A stretch of DNA of 64,000 bases from NCBI RefSeq assembly GCF_030705605.1, contig NZ_JAPCKK010000011.1:124001-188000 (forward strand), given 5' to 3'. The notes under the pieces were generated by a model that saw nothing but the letters and a program-made list of their open reading frames with translations, did not search any database and was not told where the DNA came from. Position numbers and translations under genes: made by a program. The stretch's first letter is position 1; the number at the start of each line of letters is the position of its first letter. The stretch comes from Paenibacillus zeirhizosphaerae. Lineage in GTDB: Bacteria; Bacillota; Bacilli; Paenibacillales; Paenibacillaceae. This document shows positions 25,207-35,594 of this stretch, in pieces.

Positions 25207-25572
25207 ATGAAACTTAGCCATTTGAACTTATGTGTTTATGATGTGTCAGAAGCAGTCGTATTTTTTCAAAATATTTTCGATTTTCAACTCTTAGATCAAA
25301 AAGGGGATTTCATTGCCGGGATGACTGACGGTCATGGGTTCAATTTAGTTCTTAGCAAACTACGGTCCGACCATAACGAAGCTCTTTACCCTAAGGACTT
25401 CCATCTGGGATTTTATGTAGAAACGATGACCGAAGTAGATCATTTCTATGAGAAACTGGTGGCAGCCGGCATTGCGTCCGAACATGAGCCTAGAATGATC
25501 AGAGGTGGTTACACTCTGTATTTCACAGCTCTTGATGGGATTCTTTTCGAAGTGACCTGCTATAATTGTTAA
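25207..25572 (+). CDS. VOC superfamily protein (glyoxalase/bleomycin-resistance fold)
   Basis: A 121-residue single VOC-fold protein. It opens MKLSHLNLCVYDVSEAVVFF with a first-strand His (LSHLNL), has FHLGFYV with a second His, and closes with DGILFEVTCY, whose Glu is the usual third metal ligand. It could be a metalloenzyme for a small electrophile or a drug-binding resistance protein. AAAAGGAG precedes the ATG. It is divergent from a TetR repressor with two operators in its promoter, so it should be induced by that repressor's ligand. Confidence 0.85.
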   Translation: MKLSHLNLCVYDVSEAVVFFQNIFDFQLLDQKGDFIAGMTDGHGFNLVLSKLRSDHNEALYPKDFHLGFYVETMTEVDHFYEKLVAAGIASEHEPRMIRGGYTLYFTALDGILFEVTCYNC

Positions 25573-25610
25573 GAATTGGGCGTTGCTTCAACAATTCTGC
25601 CTAAACGTAT

Positions 25611-25638
25611 AACGAGGCTGCCAGGCGGCAGCCTCGTT
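25611..25638. terminator. Bidirectional terminator between VOC and glpD
   Basis: Perfect 12-base stem AACGAGGCTGCC/GGCAGCCTCGTT with an AGGC loop, between convergent genes. T runs are short, so strength is moderate. Confidence 0.75.
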
Positions 25639-25643
25639 ATCAT

Positions 25644-27332
25644 TTAACCAACCGTCACTACGCTCTTCTCGTCTTCAGGCACCACGGCATAATGCAGCTC
25701 CGTATCCAGCTCCTCCGTATACTGTCTATGCTGCTCCGCACTCCAGCCGCCGCGTTCGGCCATGAGCGCAATCACCTGTGTCTTCCACCGCATCACCCAG
25801 GCAATGTTGAAGAAAAGCGCACCGGTACGGCGGATGAAGAAATCAGCCGGAGTGACCGCCATCTCCTCTTCCATGGCATACAGCAGCGGTACTCTCACCT
25901 CATCGGGAAGCTGCTCCTCGGCCCGGGTCTGCTTCGCCCGGGCTGCAATAGCGAACACCCGCTCGATGTTAGAGCCGTACCGCTTGGCCCAAGCCTCCGC
26001 GAGCGCACGCGGCACACCATAAGAAGCGCCCTTGTCGGCAGTCGAGCGCACGAAGCTCTCAAATCCCTTCGAGCCGCCTACGTCACCGCCGGAAATGGGC
26101 AGATCTTTCGTAATCGCCCCGCCATAGGAGACTCCCGTCCGTTCCTTCAGCAGCTCCACCGCTCGGTCCACGACCATTTCAGCCATTTTACGATAGCCTG
26201 TCAGCTTGCCCCCTGCAATAGTGACCAGTCCGGATGCCGACTCCCAGATTTCATCCTTGCGGGAAATTTCCGACGGGTCCTTGCCCTCTTCATAAATAAG
26301 CGGACGCACGCCTGCCCAGCTTGATTCCACATCAGCTTCAGTAATCTTCACATCCGGGAACATATAATTGATCGCATTGATAATATAAGTGCGGTCTGCC
26401 GTAGTCATTCGTGGATGGGCCGCATCCGCCTTATATACCGTGTCCGTCGTGCCCACATAGGTTTTACCTTCACGCGGAATCGCGAATACCATCCGGCCGT
26501 CCGGTGTGTCGAAATAGATGGCCTGTCGGAGCGGAAAACGTTGCTGGTCAAAGACCAGATGCACACCCTTGGTCAACTGCAGCGTCTTGCCTTTCTTGGA
26601 CCCGTCCATTTCACGCAGCGAGTCTACCCATGGCCCTGCCGCATTAATGACCAGCGTTGCCCGCACATCGTAGCCTTCGCCGGTTACGCGGTCTGTCACA
26701 TGGGCCCCGATCACACGGCCGTTCTCATAGAGCAGCTTGGAGACCTTGGCATAGTTGACCGACAACGCGCCGCTGGAGATCGCCTTCTTCATGACTTCAA
26801 TCGTCATCCGGGCATCATCCGTCCGGTATTCCACGTAGGTGCCGCCGCCCTTCAAGCCTTCACGCTTCAGCAGCGGCTCCTTGGCGAGCGTCTCCTGCGC
26901 ATCGTGCATCCGCCGCCGCTCACTGTGCTTGACACCTGCCAGCCGGTCGTATACCTGCAGCCCGATGGAGGTTGTGAACTTGCCGAACGTTCCCCCTTTA
27001 TGCATCGGCAGCAGCATACGTTCCGGCGTCGTAACATGCGGTCCGTTCTCATAGACGATGGCGCGCTCCTTGCCGACCTCAGCCACCATCCCAACTTCAA
27101 ATTGCTTCAAATAACGCAGCCCCCCGTGAACGAGCTTCGTGGAACGGCTGGAGGTCCCTGCCGCAAAGTCCTGCATTTCCGCCAGCGCCACCTTCATGCC
27201 GCGCGTAGCCGCATCAAGCGCGATGCCCGCTCCTGTGATCCCGCCGCCGATGACCAGCACGTCGAAATGCTCTCCGGCCATCCGCCGCAGCAGCTTGGTC
27301 CGTTCGTTTCCCGCAAATTGAACTGTAGTCAT
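25644..27332 (-). CDS. glpD: Aerobic glycerol-3-phosphate dehydrogenase
   Basis: A 562-residue membrane-associated flavoprotein that oxidises glycerol-3-phosphate to dihydroxyacetone phosphate and passes electrons to quinone. The FAD site is VLVIGGGITGAGIALDAATRG, followed by the GlpD block GTSSRSTKLVHGGLRYL and the substrate region PREGKTYVGTTDT. It starts at 27332 behind GGGGGGAAATG. A terminator with a GlpP-type leader sits upstream, so expression should need glycerol-3-phosphate and the antiterminator GlpP encoded at 30104. Confidence 0.95.
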   Translation of the reverse strand: MTTVQFAGNERTKLLRRMAGEHFDVLVIGGGITGAGIALDAATRGMKVALAEMQDFAAGTSSRSTKLVHGGLRYLKQFEVGMVAEVGKERAIVYENGPHVTTPERMLLPMHKGGTFGKFTTSIGLQVYDRLAGVKHSERRRMHDAQETLAKEPLLKREGLKGGGTYVEYRTDDARMTIEVMKKAISSGALSVNYAKVSKLLYENGRVIGAHVTDRVTGEGYDVRATLVINAAGPWVDSLREMDGSKKGKTLQLTKGVHLVFDQQRFPLRQAIYFDTPDGRMVFAIPREGKTYVGTTDTVYKADAAHPRMTTADRTYIINAINYMFPDVKITEADVESSWAGVRPLIYEEGKDPSEISRKDEIWESASGLVTIAGGKLTGYRKMAEMVVDRAVELLKERTGVSYGGAITKDLPISGGDVGGSKGFESFVRSTADKGASYGVPRALAEAWAKRYGSNIERVFAIAARAKQTRAEEQLPDEVRVPLLYAMEEEMAVTPADFFIRRTGALFFNIAWVMRWKTQVIALMAERGGWSAEQHRQYTEELDTELHYAVVPEDEKSVVTVG

Positions 27333-27397
27333 ATCATTTCCCCCCGGTTCTTAGTTTAAATACACCCAGCTAAGCTTGTTTTAGCGCGAAAATAAAA

Positions 27398-27447
27398 AGA
27401 GACCACGAAATGCACCGCAGCGGTTGGCCGGGTGTATCGTGGTCTCT
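27398..27447 (-). promoter_or_regulatory. glpD leader terminator, likely GlpP antitermination site
   Basis: AGAGACCACGA pairs with TCGTGGTCTCT around GC-rich sequence, and the minus strand continues with a T run (TCTTTTTATT). It lies between glpK and the glpD start. A leader segment (TGTTACGAT...CAAGTTAATA...GGAGA) is shared with the glpF leader at 29990-30075. That fits GlpP control of both transcripts. Confidence 0.75.
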
Positions 27448-27536
27448 CCGAATCTCCTGACAAGGATATTAACTTGTATCCATCGTAACATACTGCCGTT
27501 GAAAAATAAACGTCAAATCCGCAGCATTATGTTTTA

Positions 27537-29051
<1,515 letters not shown>

Positions 29052-29070
29052 TCAATGGTCATTGAATAAA

Positions 29071-29892
29071 TCACGCTACCAGTTTGTTTGCGGTTTTGGC
29101 ATCCCGCTTGCGCCCAGCCTGCAAAGCGATGCCGAGGACAATCACGATGAGAATGAGCACCGCCCAGAACGCCGGGTACAGAACTCCTTTAAATACAGCA
29201 CTGTAAAAAAGTCCTCCGAACGAGCCGCCGAGCAGCGGACCCACAACCGGAATCCACGAATATCTCCAATTGGAGCTGCCTTTGCCCGCGATGGGCAGCA
29301 GGAAGTGCGCGAGACGCGGCCCCAAATCCCGGGCAGGATTAATGGCATAACCCGTTGTTCCGCCCAGGGACAACCCGATGCTGACAACCAGGAAGCCGAC
29401 GAGCAGCGGATTAAGTCCTTCTGTAAATGCATTGGCCCCCAGGGCCTGAAGAGCAAGCACGAAAATAAACGTCCCGATCATCTCGCTGAGCACATTCGAA
29501 AACGGATGATCAATCGCCGGTCCGGTGGCAAATACGCCAAGCTTCGCGCCCGGATCATCGGTTGCCTTCCAATGCGGCAGGTAATGCAGATAGACAATTG
29601 CTGCACCGGCCATCGCGCCAATCATTTGAGCGATAATGTAACCGGGTACGTCTGCCCAAGGAAATGCTCCCTGGAATGCCAGCGCCAGCGTCACCGCCGG
29701 ATTCAGATGCGCTCCGCTGATGCCGCCAACCGCATAAACCGCAAACGCCACCGCCAATCCCCAGCCCATACCGATGACAATCCAGCCGGAGCTCTGCGCG
29801 AACGATTTGTTCAATGCAACCCCGGCACAGACCCCCGCACCGAGTGTAATTAGAATCATGGTCCCCACCAATTCCGCTAAAAATGGCGTCAT
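29071..29892 (-). CDS. glpF: Glycerol uptake facilitator (aquaglyceroporin)
   Basis: A 273-residue membrane channel. Both pore motifs are visible: GAHLNPAVT and YAINPARDLGPR, with Asp after the second NPA as in glycerol channels rather than water channels. Six helices and the LGPRLAHFLLP segment fit GlpF. The ATG at 29892 follows AAGGGGG. It is the first gene of glpFK, behind a strong promoter and a leader hairpin that should be read through only with GlpP. Confidence 0.95.
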   Translation of the reverse strand: MTPFLAELVGTMILITLGAGVCAGVALNKSFAQSSGWIVIGMGWGLAVAFAVYAVGGISGAHLNPAVTLALAFQGAFPWADVPGYIIAQMIGAMAGAAIVYLHYLPHWKATDDPGAKLGVFATGPAIDHPFSNVLSEMIGTFIFVLALQALGANAFTEGLNPLLVGFLVVSIGLSLGGTTGYAINPARDLGPRLAHFLLPIAGKGSSNWRYSWIPVVGPLLGGSFGGLFYSAVFKGVLYPAFWAVLILIVIVLGIALQAGRKRDAKTANKLVA

Positions 29893-29972
29893 ACTCGTAT
29901 ACCCCCTTAGTTTCCTAATGTTCTTAATTTCCCTCATTTAACATGCGTGCAAACCCTTACAACCGCACAAAA

Positions 29973-30034
29973 AAAGAAGAGCACACATAACGCCCCCCAT
30001 GCTGCAGCATGGGATGTCTGTGTGGCTCTCCTCG
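29973..30034 (-). promoter_or_regulatory. glpF leader terminator, likely GlpP antitermination site
   Basis: On the minus strand a long imperfect stem (AGAGCCACACAGACATCCCATG against CATGGG...TGTGTGCTCT, shown here in parts) is followed by TTCTTTTTTT. It lies between the promoter at 30064-30092 and glpF. Its upstream part shares motifs with the glpD leader. Confidence 0.75.
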
Positions 30035-30063
30035 TCTCCGTCACGGTGTATTAACTTGAATTG

Positions 30064-30092
30064 ATCATATCGTAACATGTAAGCGGTGTCAA
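30064..30092 (-). promoter_or_regulatory. glpF promoter
   Basis: On the minus strand, TTGACA (30087-30092), 17 bases, TATGAT (30064-30069): a near-consensus sigma-A promoter pointing at the glpF leader. Confidence 0.8.
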
Positions 30093-30103
30093 TATGATTT
30101 TTT

Positions 30104-30661
30104 TCATAGCGCGTAATGGTCAAACAAATTCTTGTTCGAGGTGGTTACCGCTGTAGCCCCGGCCGCGAGCGCCATTTCCACATCCTTAACACTGCGAATC
30201 AGGCCGCCGGCAAGAATGGGGATGCCTGTCCGCTCATTGACCTCCGCGATCATGTGCGGCATAACACCAGGCAGCACCTCTATAAAGTCAGGCTGTGTTT
30301 TCTCGACCAGCGCATAGCTTTTCTCCAGAGCGATCGTGTCCAGCAAAAACAGACGCTGAATGGCCAGAATCCCCTTCTTCTTGGCGGTTGTAATCACCCC
30401 GGCACGAGTGGAAATGATGCCAAACGGCTTAATCTCCTGGCACAAATACTGTGCCGCATATTCGTCATTCTTCAAGCCCTGCACCAGATCGGCATGCAGC
30501 AGCATGTTCTTCTCCCTGCCACGGGCCATCTGATACAGGCTGCGAAGCTGCGCCACATGTGTATCCAGAAATACACCGTATTGGTAATTGCTCTCCAAGA
30601 TCGACTCAAACTGCTTCATATGCTTAGCAGCCGGTATAATCTGCTGTCCGTAAAATGCCAT
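30104..30661 (-). CDS. glpP: Glycerol-3-phosphate-responsive antiterminator
   Basis: A 185-residue GlpP protein. With glycerol-3-phosphate bound it lets RNA polymerase read through leader terminators of glp genes and stabilises glpD mRNA. The TIM-barrel-like fold has FLDTHVAQL, LLHADLVQGL, GIISTRAGVI, DFIEVLPGVMP, PILAGGLI and a final GATAVTTSNKNLF phosphate site, all family blocks. The ATG at 30661 follows GGGAGG. It sits 12 bases from the -35 of glpF, and both glpF and glpD leaders nearby fit as its targets. Confidence 0.94.
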   Translation of the reverse strand: MAFYGQQIIPAAKHMKQFESILESNYQYGVFLDTHVAQLRSLYQMARGREKNMLLHADLVQGLKNDEYAAQYLCQEIKPFGIISTRAGVITTAKKKGILAIQRLFLLDTIALEKSYALVEKTQPDFIEVLPGVMPHMIAEVNERTGIPILAGGLIRSVKDVEMALAAGATAVTTSNKNLFDHYAL

Positions 30662-30741
30662 ATTTCGCCTCCCGTAAATGTACCTTTTCACTATGAGTAT
30701 AGCCTATATTAACAACGAACGGGCAGATGACAAAATTACTG

Positions 30742-30769
30742 TTGACGGTGTCAGATTAGCTTCTATATT
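30742..30769 (+). promoter_or_regulatory. Promoter of the PTS operon
   Basis: TTGACG (30742-30747), 16 bases, TATATT (30764-30769), about 35 bases before the antiterminator RNA. Confidence 0.65.
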
Positions 30770-30806
30770 ATGTAGGAAAGAAGGCTTAGGTAATTTCATA
30801 CACATT

Positions 30807-30836
30807 GGCGTGTTACCACCCCAGAGGGCATGAGCC
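30807..30836 (+). promoter_or_regulatory. Ribonucleic antiterminator (RAT) for a BglG/GlcT-type protein
   Basis: GGCGTGTTACCACCCCAGAG followed by GGCATGAGCC fits the RAT consensus (GG..TGTTAC...AGGCA...CC). Its last five bases overlap the first arm of the terminator that follows, so the two structures exclude each other, as in LicT/SacY/GlcT systems. Confidence 0.75.
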
Positions 30837-30882
30837 AAGAAGCGAACATGAGACCGTACTCGCTCGCTTCTTGGCTCTTTTT
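30832..30882 (+). terminator. Regulated leader terminator before glcT
   Basis: GAGCCAAGAAGCGA pairs perfectly with TCGCTTCTTGGCTC and is followed by five T. Overlaps the RAT. Confidence 0.85.
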
Positions 30883-30936
30883 GCTGTTCCTATAAGCACA
30901 GAGGCATTTATTTTAGAAGCGAGGAGGCGGTGAACC

Positions 30937-31821
30937 GTGAGTAAAGGAATGATGCTGCAGGTGGAGCGGGTTGTCGGCAGCAATATAGTTCTGGCCCGGT
31001 CGCACCAGAACACCAAGGAGTACGTGCTGATCGGCAAAGGACTGGGATTTGCATTCAAAGGGGAAAGCACCGTTCAGGCCGATGATCCGCGGATTGAGAA
31101 AAGGTTCCGGCTGGAGGACCGGGAGGAGTGGGGCCAGGCGCAGGAGCTGATGAAAGACTTGGACCCCAAGGTCATCGACATCTCTGACCGGATCATCCGT
31201 CTCATCGCCGACCAATTTCCCGGCAAGCTGAATGACAAGGTCTACCTTGCTCTTCCGAGTCATATCCAGTTCACCTTATACAGGCTCCGCAACGAGATGG
31301 AGATTCTGAATCCTTTCCTTATGGAGACCAAGCTCAGCTTTCCGAAGGAATTCGAGATCGCCTCGGAAGCGGCAGCCATGATCGGAGAAGCCTTTGGCGT
31401 AGAGGTCCCGGAGGATGAAGCCGGATTCCTGACGTACCATGTGTATTCCTCCGTTAATCACGTCCCTGTCGGACAACTGGTCAAGGTATCGAATGTGATC
31501 AGCAAGCTGCAGTCCATCATTGAAGAGGAGGGCGGCATCCGCTTCGAGCAGGGCAGCCTTAGCCAGGCGAGGCTCATGATACATCTGCGTTTTTCCATGG
31601 AACGCCTATATCAGCAGCCGATGACGGCCCCCACCTTCGCACAATATGTGCAAAACGAGTACCCGTCCGAACACAGGCTGGCCAGAAAGCTGAGCGCCGT
31701 GATGGCCGAGGATCTGGGCACAGAGGTTCCCGAGGAAGAAACTGCTTTTCTCGCCATGCATTTATACCGTCTCTTTCAGACACATGCCAAAATCCACAAC
31801 AGGAAGGACAACACGAAATGA
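30937..31821 (+). CDS. glcT: BglG-family transcription antiterminator, GlcT-like
   Basis: A 294-residue RNA-binding antiterminator: an N-terminal CAT domain (residues 1-60, QVERVVGSNIVLA and KGLGFAFKGES) and two PRD domains whose conserved His sites are seen as LALPSHIQF, HVYSSVNH, HLRFSMER and AMHLYRLF. In the non-phosphorylated state it binds the RAT and prevents termination. GTG start behind GGAGGCGG. It overlaps the IIA gene by four bases (ATGA). GlcT is the nearest named type, but the transporter it controls looks specific for N-acetylglucosamine. Confidence 0.9.
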   Translation: MSKGMMLQVERVVGSNIVLARSHQNTKEYVLIGKGLGFAFKGESTVQADDPRIEKRFRLEDREEWGQAQELMKDLDPKVIDISDRIIRLIADQFPGKLNDKVYLALPSHIQFTLYRLRNEMEILNPFLMETKLSFPKEFEIASEAAAMIGEAFGVEVPEDEAGFLTYHVYSSVNHVPVGQLVKVSNVISKLQSIIEEEGGIRFEQGSLSQARLMIHLRFSMERLYQQPMTAPTFAQYVQNEYPSEHRLARKLSAVMAEDLGTEVPEEETAFLAMHLYRLFQTHAKIHNRKDNTK

Positions 31822-32324
31822 TCTGGAAATGGAAAAAAAACAAGCCAACTGAAGAAGCTGAGGTTATATCCATCGCCTCCCCGCTCACCGGAGCCTGTGT
31901 CAGTCTGGAGGAAGTGCCTGACGAGGCTTTCGCACAAGGAGCTATGGGGCCAGGTGCCGCAATGATTCCCCAGGAGGGCAGACTTGTTGCTCCCATCGAC
32001 GGGAAAGTGGTGCATCTGATCAAATCGCATCATGCCGTGATGCTTGAGCATGCTTCCGGGCTGCAATTGCTGCTGCATATCGGCATCAATACCGTCAGCC
32101 TGAAGGGACAGGGCTTTACGCCTCAGGTCCAGACGGGGGATCAGGTCACGGTCGGGCAGACCCTGATCGAATTTGATCTGAGTGCCATAACATCCGCTGG
32201 TTATCCTGTCATCACCCCTGTCATCATTGCGAATACCGCAGAACAGCAGTGGCAGGCGCATCCGAACTACGGCAACGCAGAAGCAGGCTTGGGAACCATC
32301 ATGAAAGTCAGCTTGCCCAAATAA
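31818..32324 (+). CDS. PTS glucose-family enzyme IIA
   Basis: A 168-residue free-standing EIIA(Glc)-type protein. The active-site His lies in LLLHIGINTV, and the structural His in the SHHAVML segment. The N-terminal MIWKWKKNK is a short amphipathic tail. It takes phosphate from HPr and passes it to the IIB domain of the next gene. Coupled to the antiterminator gene by an ATGA overlap. Free IIA proteins of this type may serve several IIBC partners. Confidence 0.9.
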   Translation: MIWKWKKNKPTEEAEVISIASPLTGACVSLEEVPDEAFAQGAMGPGAAMIPQEGRLVAPIDGKVVHLIKSHHAVMLEHASGLQLLLHIGINTVSLKGQGFTPQVQTGDQVTVGQTLIEFDLSAITSAGYPVITPVIIANTAEQQWQAHPNYGNAEAGLGTIMKVSLPK

Positions 32325-32355
32325 GATAGATTAAAAAACAGAGAGGAAGAACAAT

Positions 32356-33813
32356 ATGCTAAAAGCACTGCAAAAACTGGGAAGATCCTTGATGCTGCCT
32401 GTGGCAACACTACCTGCGGCAGGAATACTTCAAGGCTTCGGCTTGCTGAACTATGAAAAGGATATTCCGCTCGGACCTGTGGTAGGGGGATTTCTCAACC
32501 AATATGTAGCTCCGTTTCTGAACCAAGGCGCTGGGGCGATCTTCGGCAACCTTGCGCTCATCTTCGCCATCGGAGTGGCGATCGGGTTGGCGGGGGATGC
32601 GGTCGCCGCGCTTTCCGCCCTGATTGCTTATATGGTGCTCACGCGGATTCTGGGCGCGGTTCCGGGCGTATTCGGCTACATTCCGGACGATGTCAAGCTG
32701 GATATGGGCGTACTGGGCGGTATATTTGCCGGGTTACTGGCAGCCTACATGTATAAAAGGTATCACGGCATCAAGCTGCCCGACTGGCTCGGCTTCTTCT
32801 CTGGCAAGCGCTTTGTGCCGATGGCCACGGCTGGATCTATGCTCGTGCTGGCCATCCTGATCGGTATGATCTGGAGCCCGATTCAAGACGCGATTGGCGT
32901 GTTCGGCGCCTGGATTGTCGGCTTCGGCGGTGTTGGCTCCATGGTCTTCATGATCGCCAACCGTTTGCTGATCCCACTTGGTCTGCACCATGTCCTCAAT
33001 TCTATCGCCTGGTTCCAGATCGGAGATTATACGAATGCAGCCGGGGAAGTTGTGCACGGCGACCTGACTCGTTTCTTTGCCGGAGACCCTACGGCAGGCA
33101 TGTTCATGTCCGGCTTCTTCCCGATTATGATGTTCGCTCTTCCAGCCGCGGCTCTTGCCTTGATTCATACAGCCCGGCCTGAAAAGCGTAAAATGGTCGC
33201 ATCGATCTTTATCGGAGCCGCCCTGGCCTCTTTCCTGACAGGGATCACCGAACCGCTTGAATTCTCGTTCATGTTCGCGGCACCTCTGCTGTATGTGGTG
33301 CACGCCGTCCTGACCGGGGTGGCGGGACTGGTTATGTACCTGCTGAATGTGAAGCTGGGCTTCGCCTTCTCGGCAGGCCTGATCGACTACCTGGTGAACA
33401 TGAAGCTGTCGACCAATCCGCTGCTCATGATCCCGGTCGGACTCGCGTTTGCAGTCGTCTATTACTTCCTGTTCCGGTTCATGATCGTCAAGTTCAACCT
33501 GAAAACACCGGGCCGTGAGGATGAAGTCTACGATGCCGATGCCCGCAGTGATGCTTCTACTGTTGCGGCAGCATCTGCTGACTCCAAGGCGGGCAAGGTG
33601 CTCGCCGAGATCGGGGGAACGGATAATATCGAGAGCATCGACGCCTGCATCACCCGCCTCCGTCTTGTCGTCAAGGACGACAAAGCCGTGAACGACCAGG
33701 CGCTCAAGCAGCTCGGCGCTTCCGGAGTCATGAGACTCGGTGGCGGAGCCGTGCAGGTCATCTTCGGCACCCAATCCGAAATCCTGAAGGACGAAATTAA
33801 GAAGCTGATGTAA
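32356..33813 (+). CDS. PTS N-acetylglucosamine-type enzyme IICB
   Basis: A 485-residue membrane permease. The IIC part (residues 1-390) has GNLALIFAIGVAIGLAGD, LGLHHVLNSIAWFQIG and GDLTRFFAGDPTAGMFMSGFFPIMMFALPAAAL, which match NagE/NagP more than PtsG; ITEPLEF is the sugar-binding Glu motif. The IIB domain holds the phosphorylated Cys in IDACITRLR. It imports and phosphorylates GlcNAc or a close hexose. It lies 31 bases after IIA and is closed by a strong terminator. Confidence 0.9.
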   Translation: MLKALQKLGRSLMLPVATLPAAGILQGFGLLNYEKDIPLGPVVGGFLNQYVAPFLNQGAGAIFGNLALIFAIGVAIGLAGDAVAALSALIAYMVLTRILGAVPGVFGYIPDDVKLDMGVLGGIFAGLLAAYMYKRYHGIKLPDWLGFFSGKRFVPMATAGSMLVLAILIGMIWSPIQDAIGVFGAWIVGFGGVGSMVFMIANRLLIPLGLHHVLNSIAWFQIGDYTNAAGEVVHGDLTRFFAGDPTAGMFMSGFFPIMMFALPAAALALIHTARPEKRKMVASIFIGAALASFLTGITEPLEFSFMFAAPLLYVVHAVLTGVAGLVMYLLNVKLGFAFSAGLIDYLVNMKLSTNPLLMIPVGLAFAVVYYFLFRFMIVKFNLKTPGREDEVYDADARSDASTVAAASADSKAGKVLAEIGGTDNIESIDACITRLRLVVKDDKAVNDQALKQLGASGVMRLGGGAVQVIFGTQSEILKDEIKKLM

Positions 33814-33834
33814 CGCTCCTTCTCTTTTGAGCTA

Positions 33835-33885
33835 AAAGGTCGAGAACCAGGGGAAATATACCTTGGTTCTCGACCTTTTTTTGTG
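33835..33885 (+). terminator. Terminator of the PTS operon
   Basis: AAAGGTCGAGAACCA pairs with TGGTTCTCGACCTTT and is followed by T7. Confidence 0.9.
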
Positions 33886-33918
33886 TTAACCAAGAAGCGC
33901 AGGGGATTCTTCCGATTG

Positions 33919-34096
33919 GCGATATTTTCTTTTGGCTTGTGAGGTAGGGGTGAGCACGGAGCAGCGGAGAGGACGAAGCAATTCCGGAAAAGCATCAGCG
34001 TTCGCCTTTGCCCCAAAATTTCTTCCGCTAAAACATAAATTTGAAATTTGGGGGCAACTGCGATTGAAGGAATGGTTCGTTCTTGGAGCGTCTCCC
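33919..34096 (+). repeat. Structured interspersed element, copy 2
   Basis: Shares GCAGCGGAGAGGACGAAGCA, ATTCCGGAAAAGC and GGAATGGTTCGTTCTTGGAG with copies 1 and 3. The inner stem is extended here: TTGCCCC and AAATTTC pair with GAAATTT and GGGGCAA, while copies 1 and 3 have only a short loop. It lies just after the PTS terminator on the same strand. Confidence 0.75.
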
Positions 34097-34287
34097 CTTG
34101 CTTACAAAGCACCTTCTTCCGAATATGCCGGTCCATATTTGAATTTTATCGCACAATTAACGCACATCATCCGATCCCAAGCTCATACAATAACAGACAT
34201 AAGCAGCATACATCGCATTCACTGCCTCGCCCTGGTATAAACACACCGGAAACATGGTCATATTCAGACTTCAAGGGGGTATGTTGT

Positions 34288-35562
34288 ATGAAATTAATCT
34301 TAATCTTATGTCTTATTCTGTTGTTCCTCATTCTCTGCGTGCTCAGCGCATGCAGTCCATCTTACTCACCGGGCGCTTCTTCATCAAACGAAAAAAAGAT
34401 AACGCTTACATTATGGTATTGGAACCGCTCTATCGACGATAACCTGATTGCCAAGGCGGAAAAACAGTTTCCCAACATCCAAATCAATGCACAGAAGATC
34501 GGCGGTGACTTCAAAGCCAAACTGAAGACCACGCTGGCCGCCCGGACAGGCGAGCCGGATATCGTGGCCTTGAACGATTGGATGCCGGAGCTGTTTACGA
34601 GCGCGGACCGCTTTTATGATCTGTATGAGCTGGGTGCTGCCGACCTGCAGGATCAATATTTGGAATGGAAATGGCAGCAGGGCGTAACGCCTGAAGGTAA
34701 AATGATCGCTTTTCCCATGGATACAGGTCCGACCGCACTATTTTACCGCAGTGACCTGTTTGAGCAGGCCGGCCTGCCCGGTGACCCAGAGGAGGTCAGC
34801 ACCTCCATCCGCACCTGGGGGGATTACATGGCTGCGGGTGAGCAGTTGCAGCAGAAGCTGGGAAGCGGCGTATTTTTAACCGATAATATTGGCAACGTTT
34901 ACAACCAGGTGCTGGCGCAAAGCTCCGCACTGTACTTCAAGCCTGACGGCTCTTTTATCGGTGACCAGTCAGAGGCCGTCCGGCACGGTTGGCAGACTGC
35001 GGTCAACTTTCATCAGAAACAACTGCTTGCCAACGCCGACGGCTGGACGCCAGAATGGAACGCCGCCGTGAATAATGGAAAAGTCGCCTCCTTCGTCGGA
35101 GCCGTCTGGATGAAGCAGGTGCTCATGGAAGCCGCCCCGGACACGGCCGGAAAATGGCGGGTAGCGCGCGCTCCTGAAGCGGACGGCAATCAAGGCGGCT
35201 CCTTTCTCTCGATTCTTAAATCCAGCAAGCATCCCAAAGAAGCCTTCCAGGTGCTGAACTGGCTGCAAAACCCGGAAAACCAGCTTCGCGCCTATGAAAG
35301 CATTGCTCTCTTCCCTTCCACACCGAGCGTGTTCGACGATCCGGCGATGAAGAAGCCTGAGCCCTTCTTCGGGAACCAGGCTACCGGCCTCGTGTTCGCC
35401 GAATCGGCACGCAACGTCAAAACCGTCTTCTTCGGCGAGCGCCATCCCGTCATCCACGGCATCATGACCCGCCGCCTGGCCAACATCGCCAAACAAAATG
35501 ACAATCCGCAGACGGTCTGGGCCGAGACACTGCACCGCATTGAGCGGGAGCTGCAGCGCTAG
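34288..35562 (+). CDS. Extracellular sugar-binding lipoprotein (CUT1 family)
   Basis: A 424-residue binding lipoprotein. The signal peptide MKLILILCLILLFLILC ends at LSACSP, giving a lipid-modified Cys at about residue 22. The mature domain opens KITLTLWYWNRS and has LNDWMPEL and FPMDTGPTALFYRSDLFEQAGL, typical of solute-binding family 1 (maltose/oligosaccharide class). The ATG at 34288 is taken because AAGGGGGT is seven bases ahead, and the long upstream frame runs through the repeat element. It is the first gene of a three-gene transporter operon. Substrate unknown; probably an oligosaccharide. Confidence 0.9.
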   Translation: MKLILILCLILLFLILCVLSACSPSYSPGASSSNEKKITLTLWYWNRSIDDNLIAKAEKQFPNIQINAQKIGGDFKAKLKTTLAARTGEPDIVALNDWMPELFTSADRFYDLYELGAADLQDQYLEWKWQQGVTPEGKMIAFPMDTGPTALFYRSDLFEQAGLPGDPEEVSTSIRTWGDYMAAGEQLQQKLGSGVFLTDNIGNVYNQVLAQSSALYFKPDGSFIGDQSEAVRHGWQTAVNFHQKQLLANADGWTPEWNAAVNNGKVASFVGAVWMKQVLMEAAPDTAGKWRVARAPEADGNQGGSFLSILKSSKHPKEAFQVLNWLQNPENQLRAYESIALFPSTPSVFDDPAMKKPEPFFGNQATGLVFAESARNVKTVFFGERHPVIHGIMTRRLANIAKQNDNPQTVWAETLHRIERELQR

Positions 35563-35594
35563 GGGAGCGAGATCTTGTGAAAAGGAGGAGCAAC

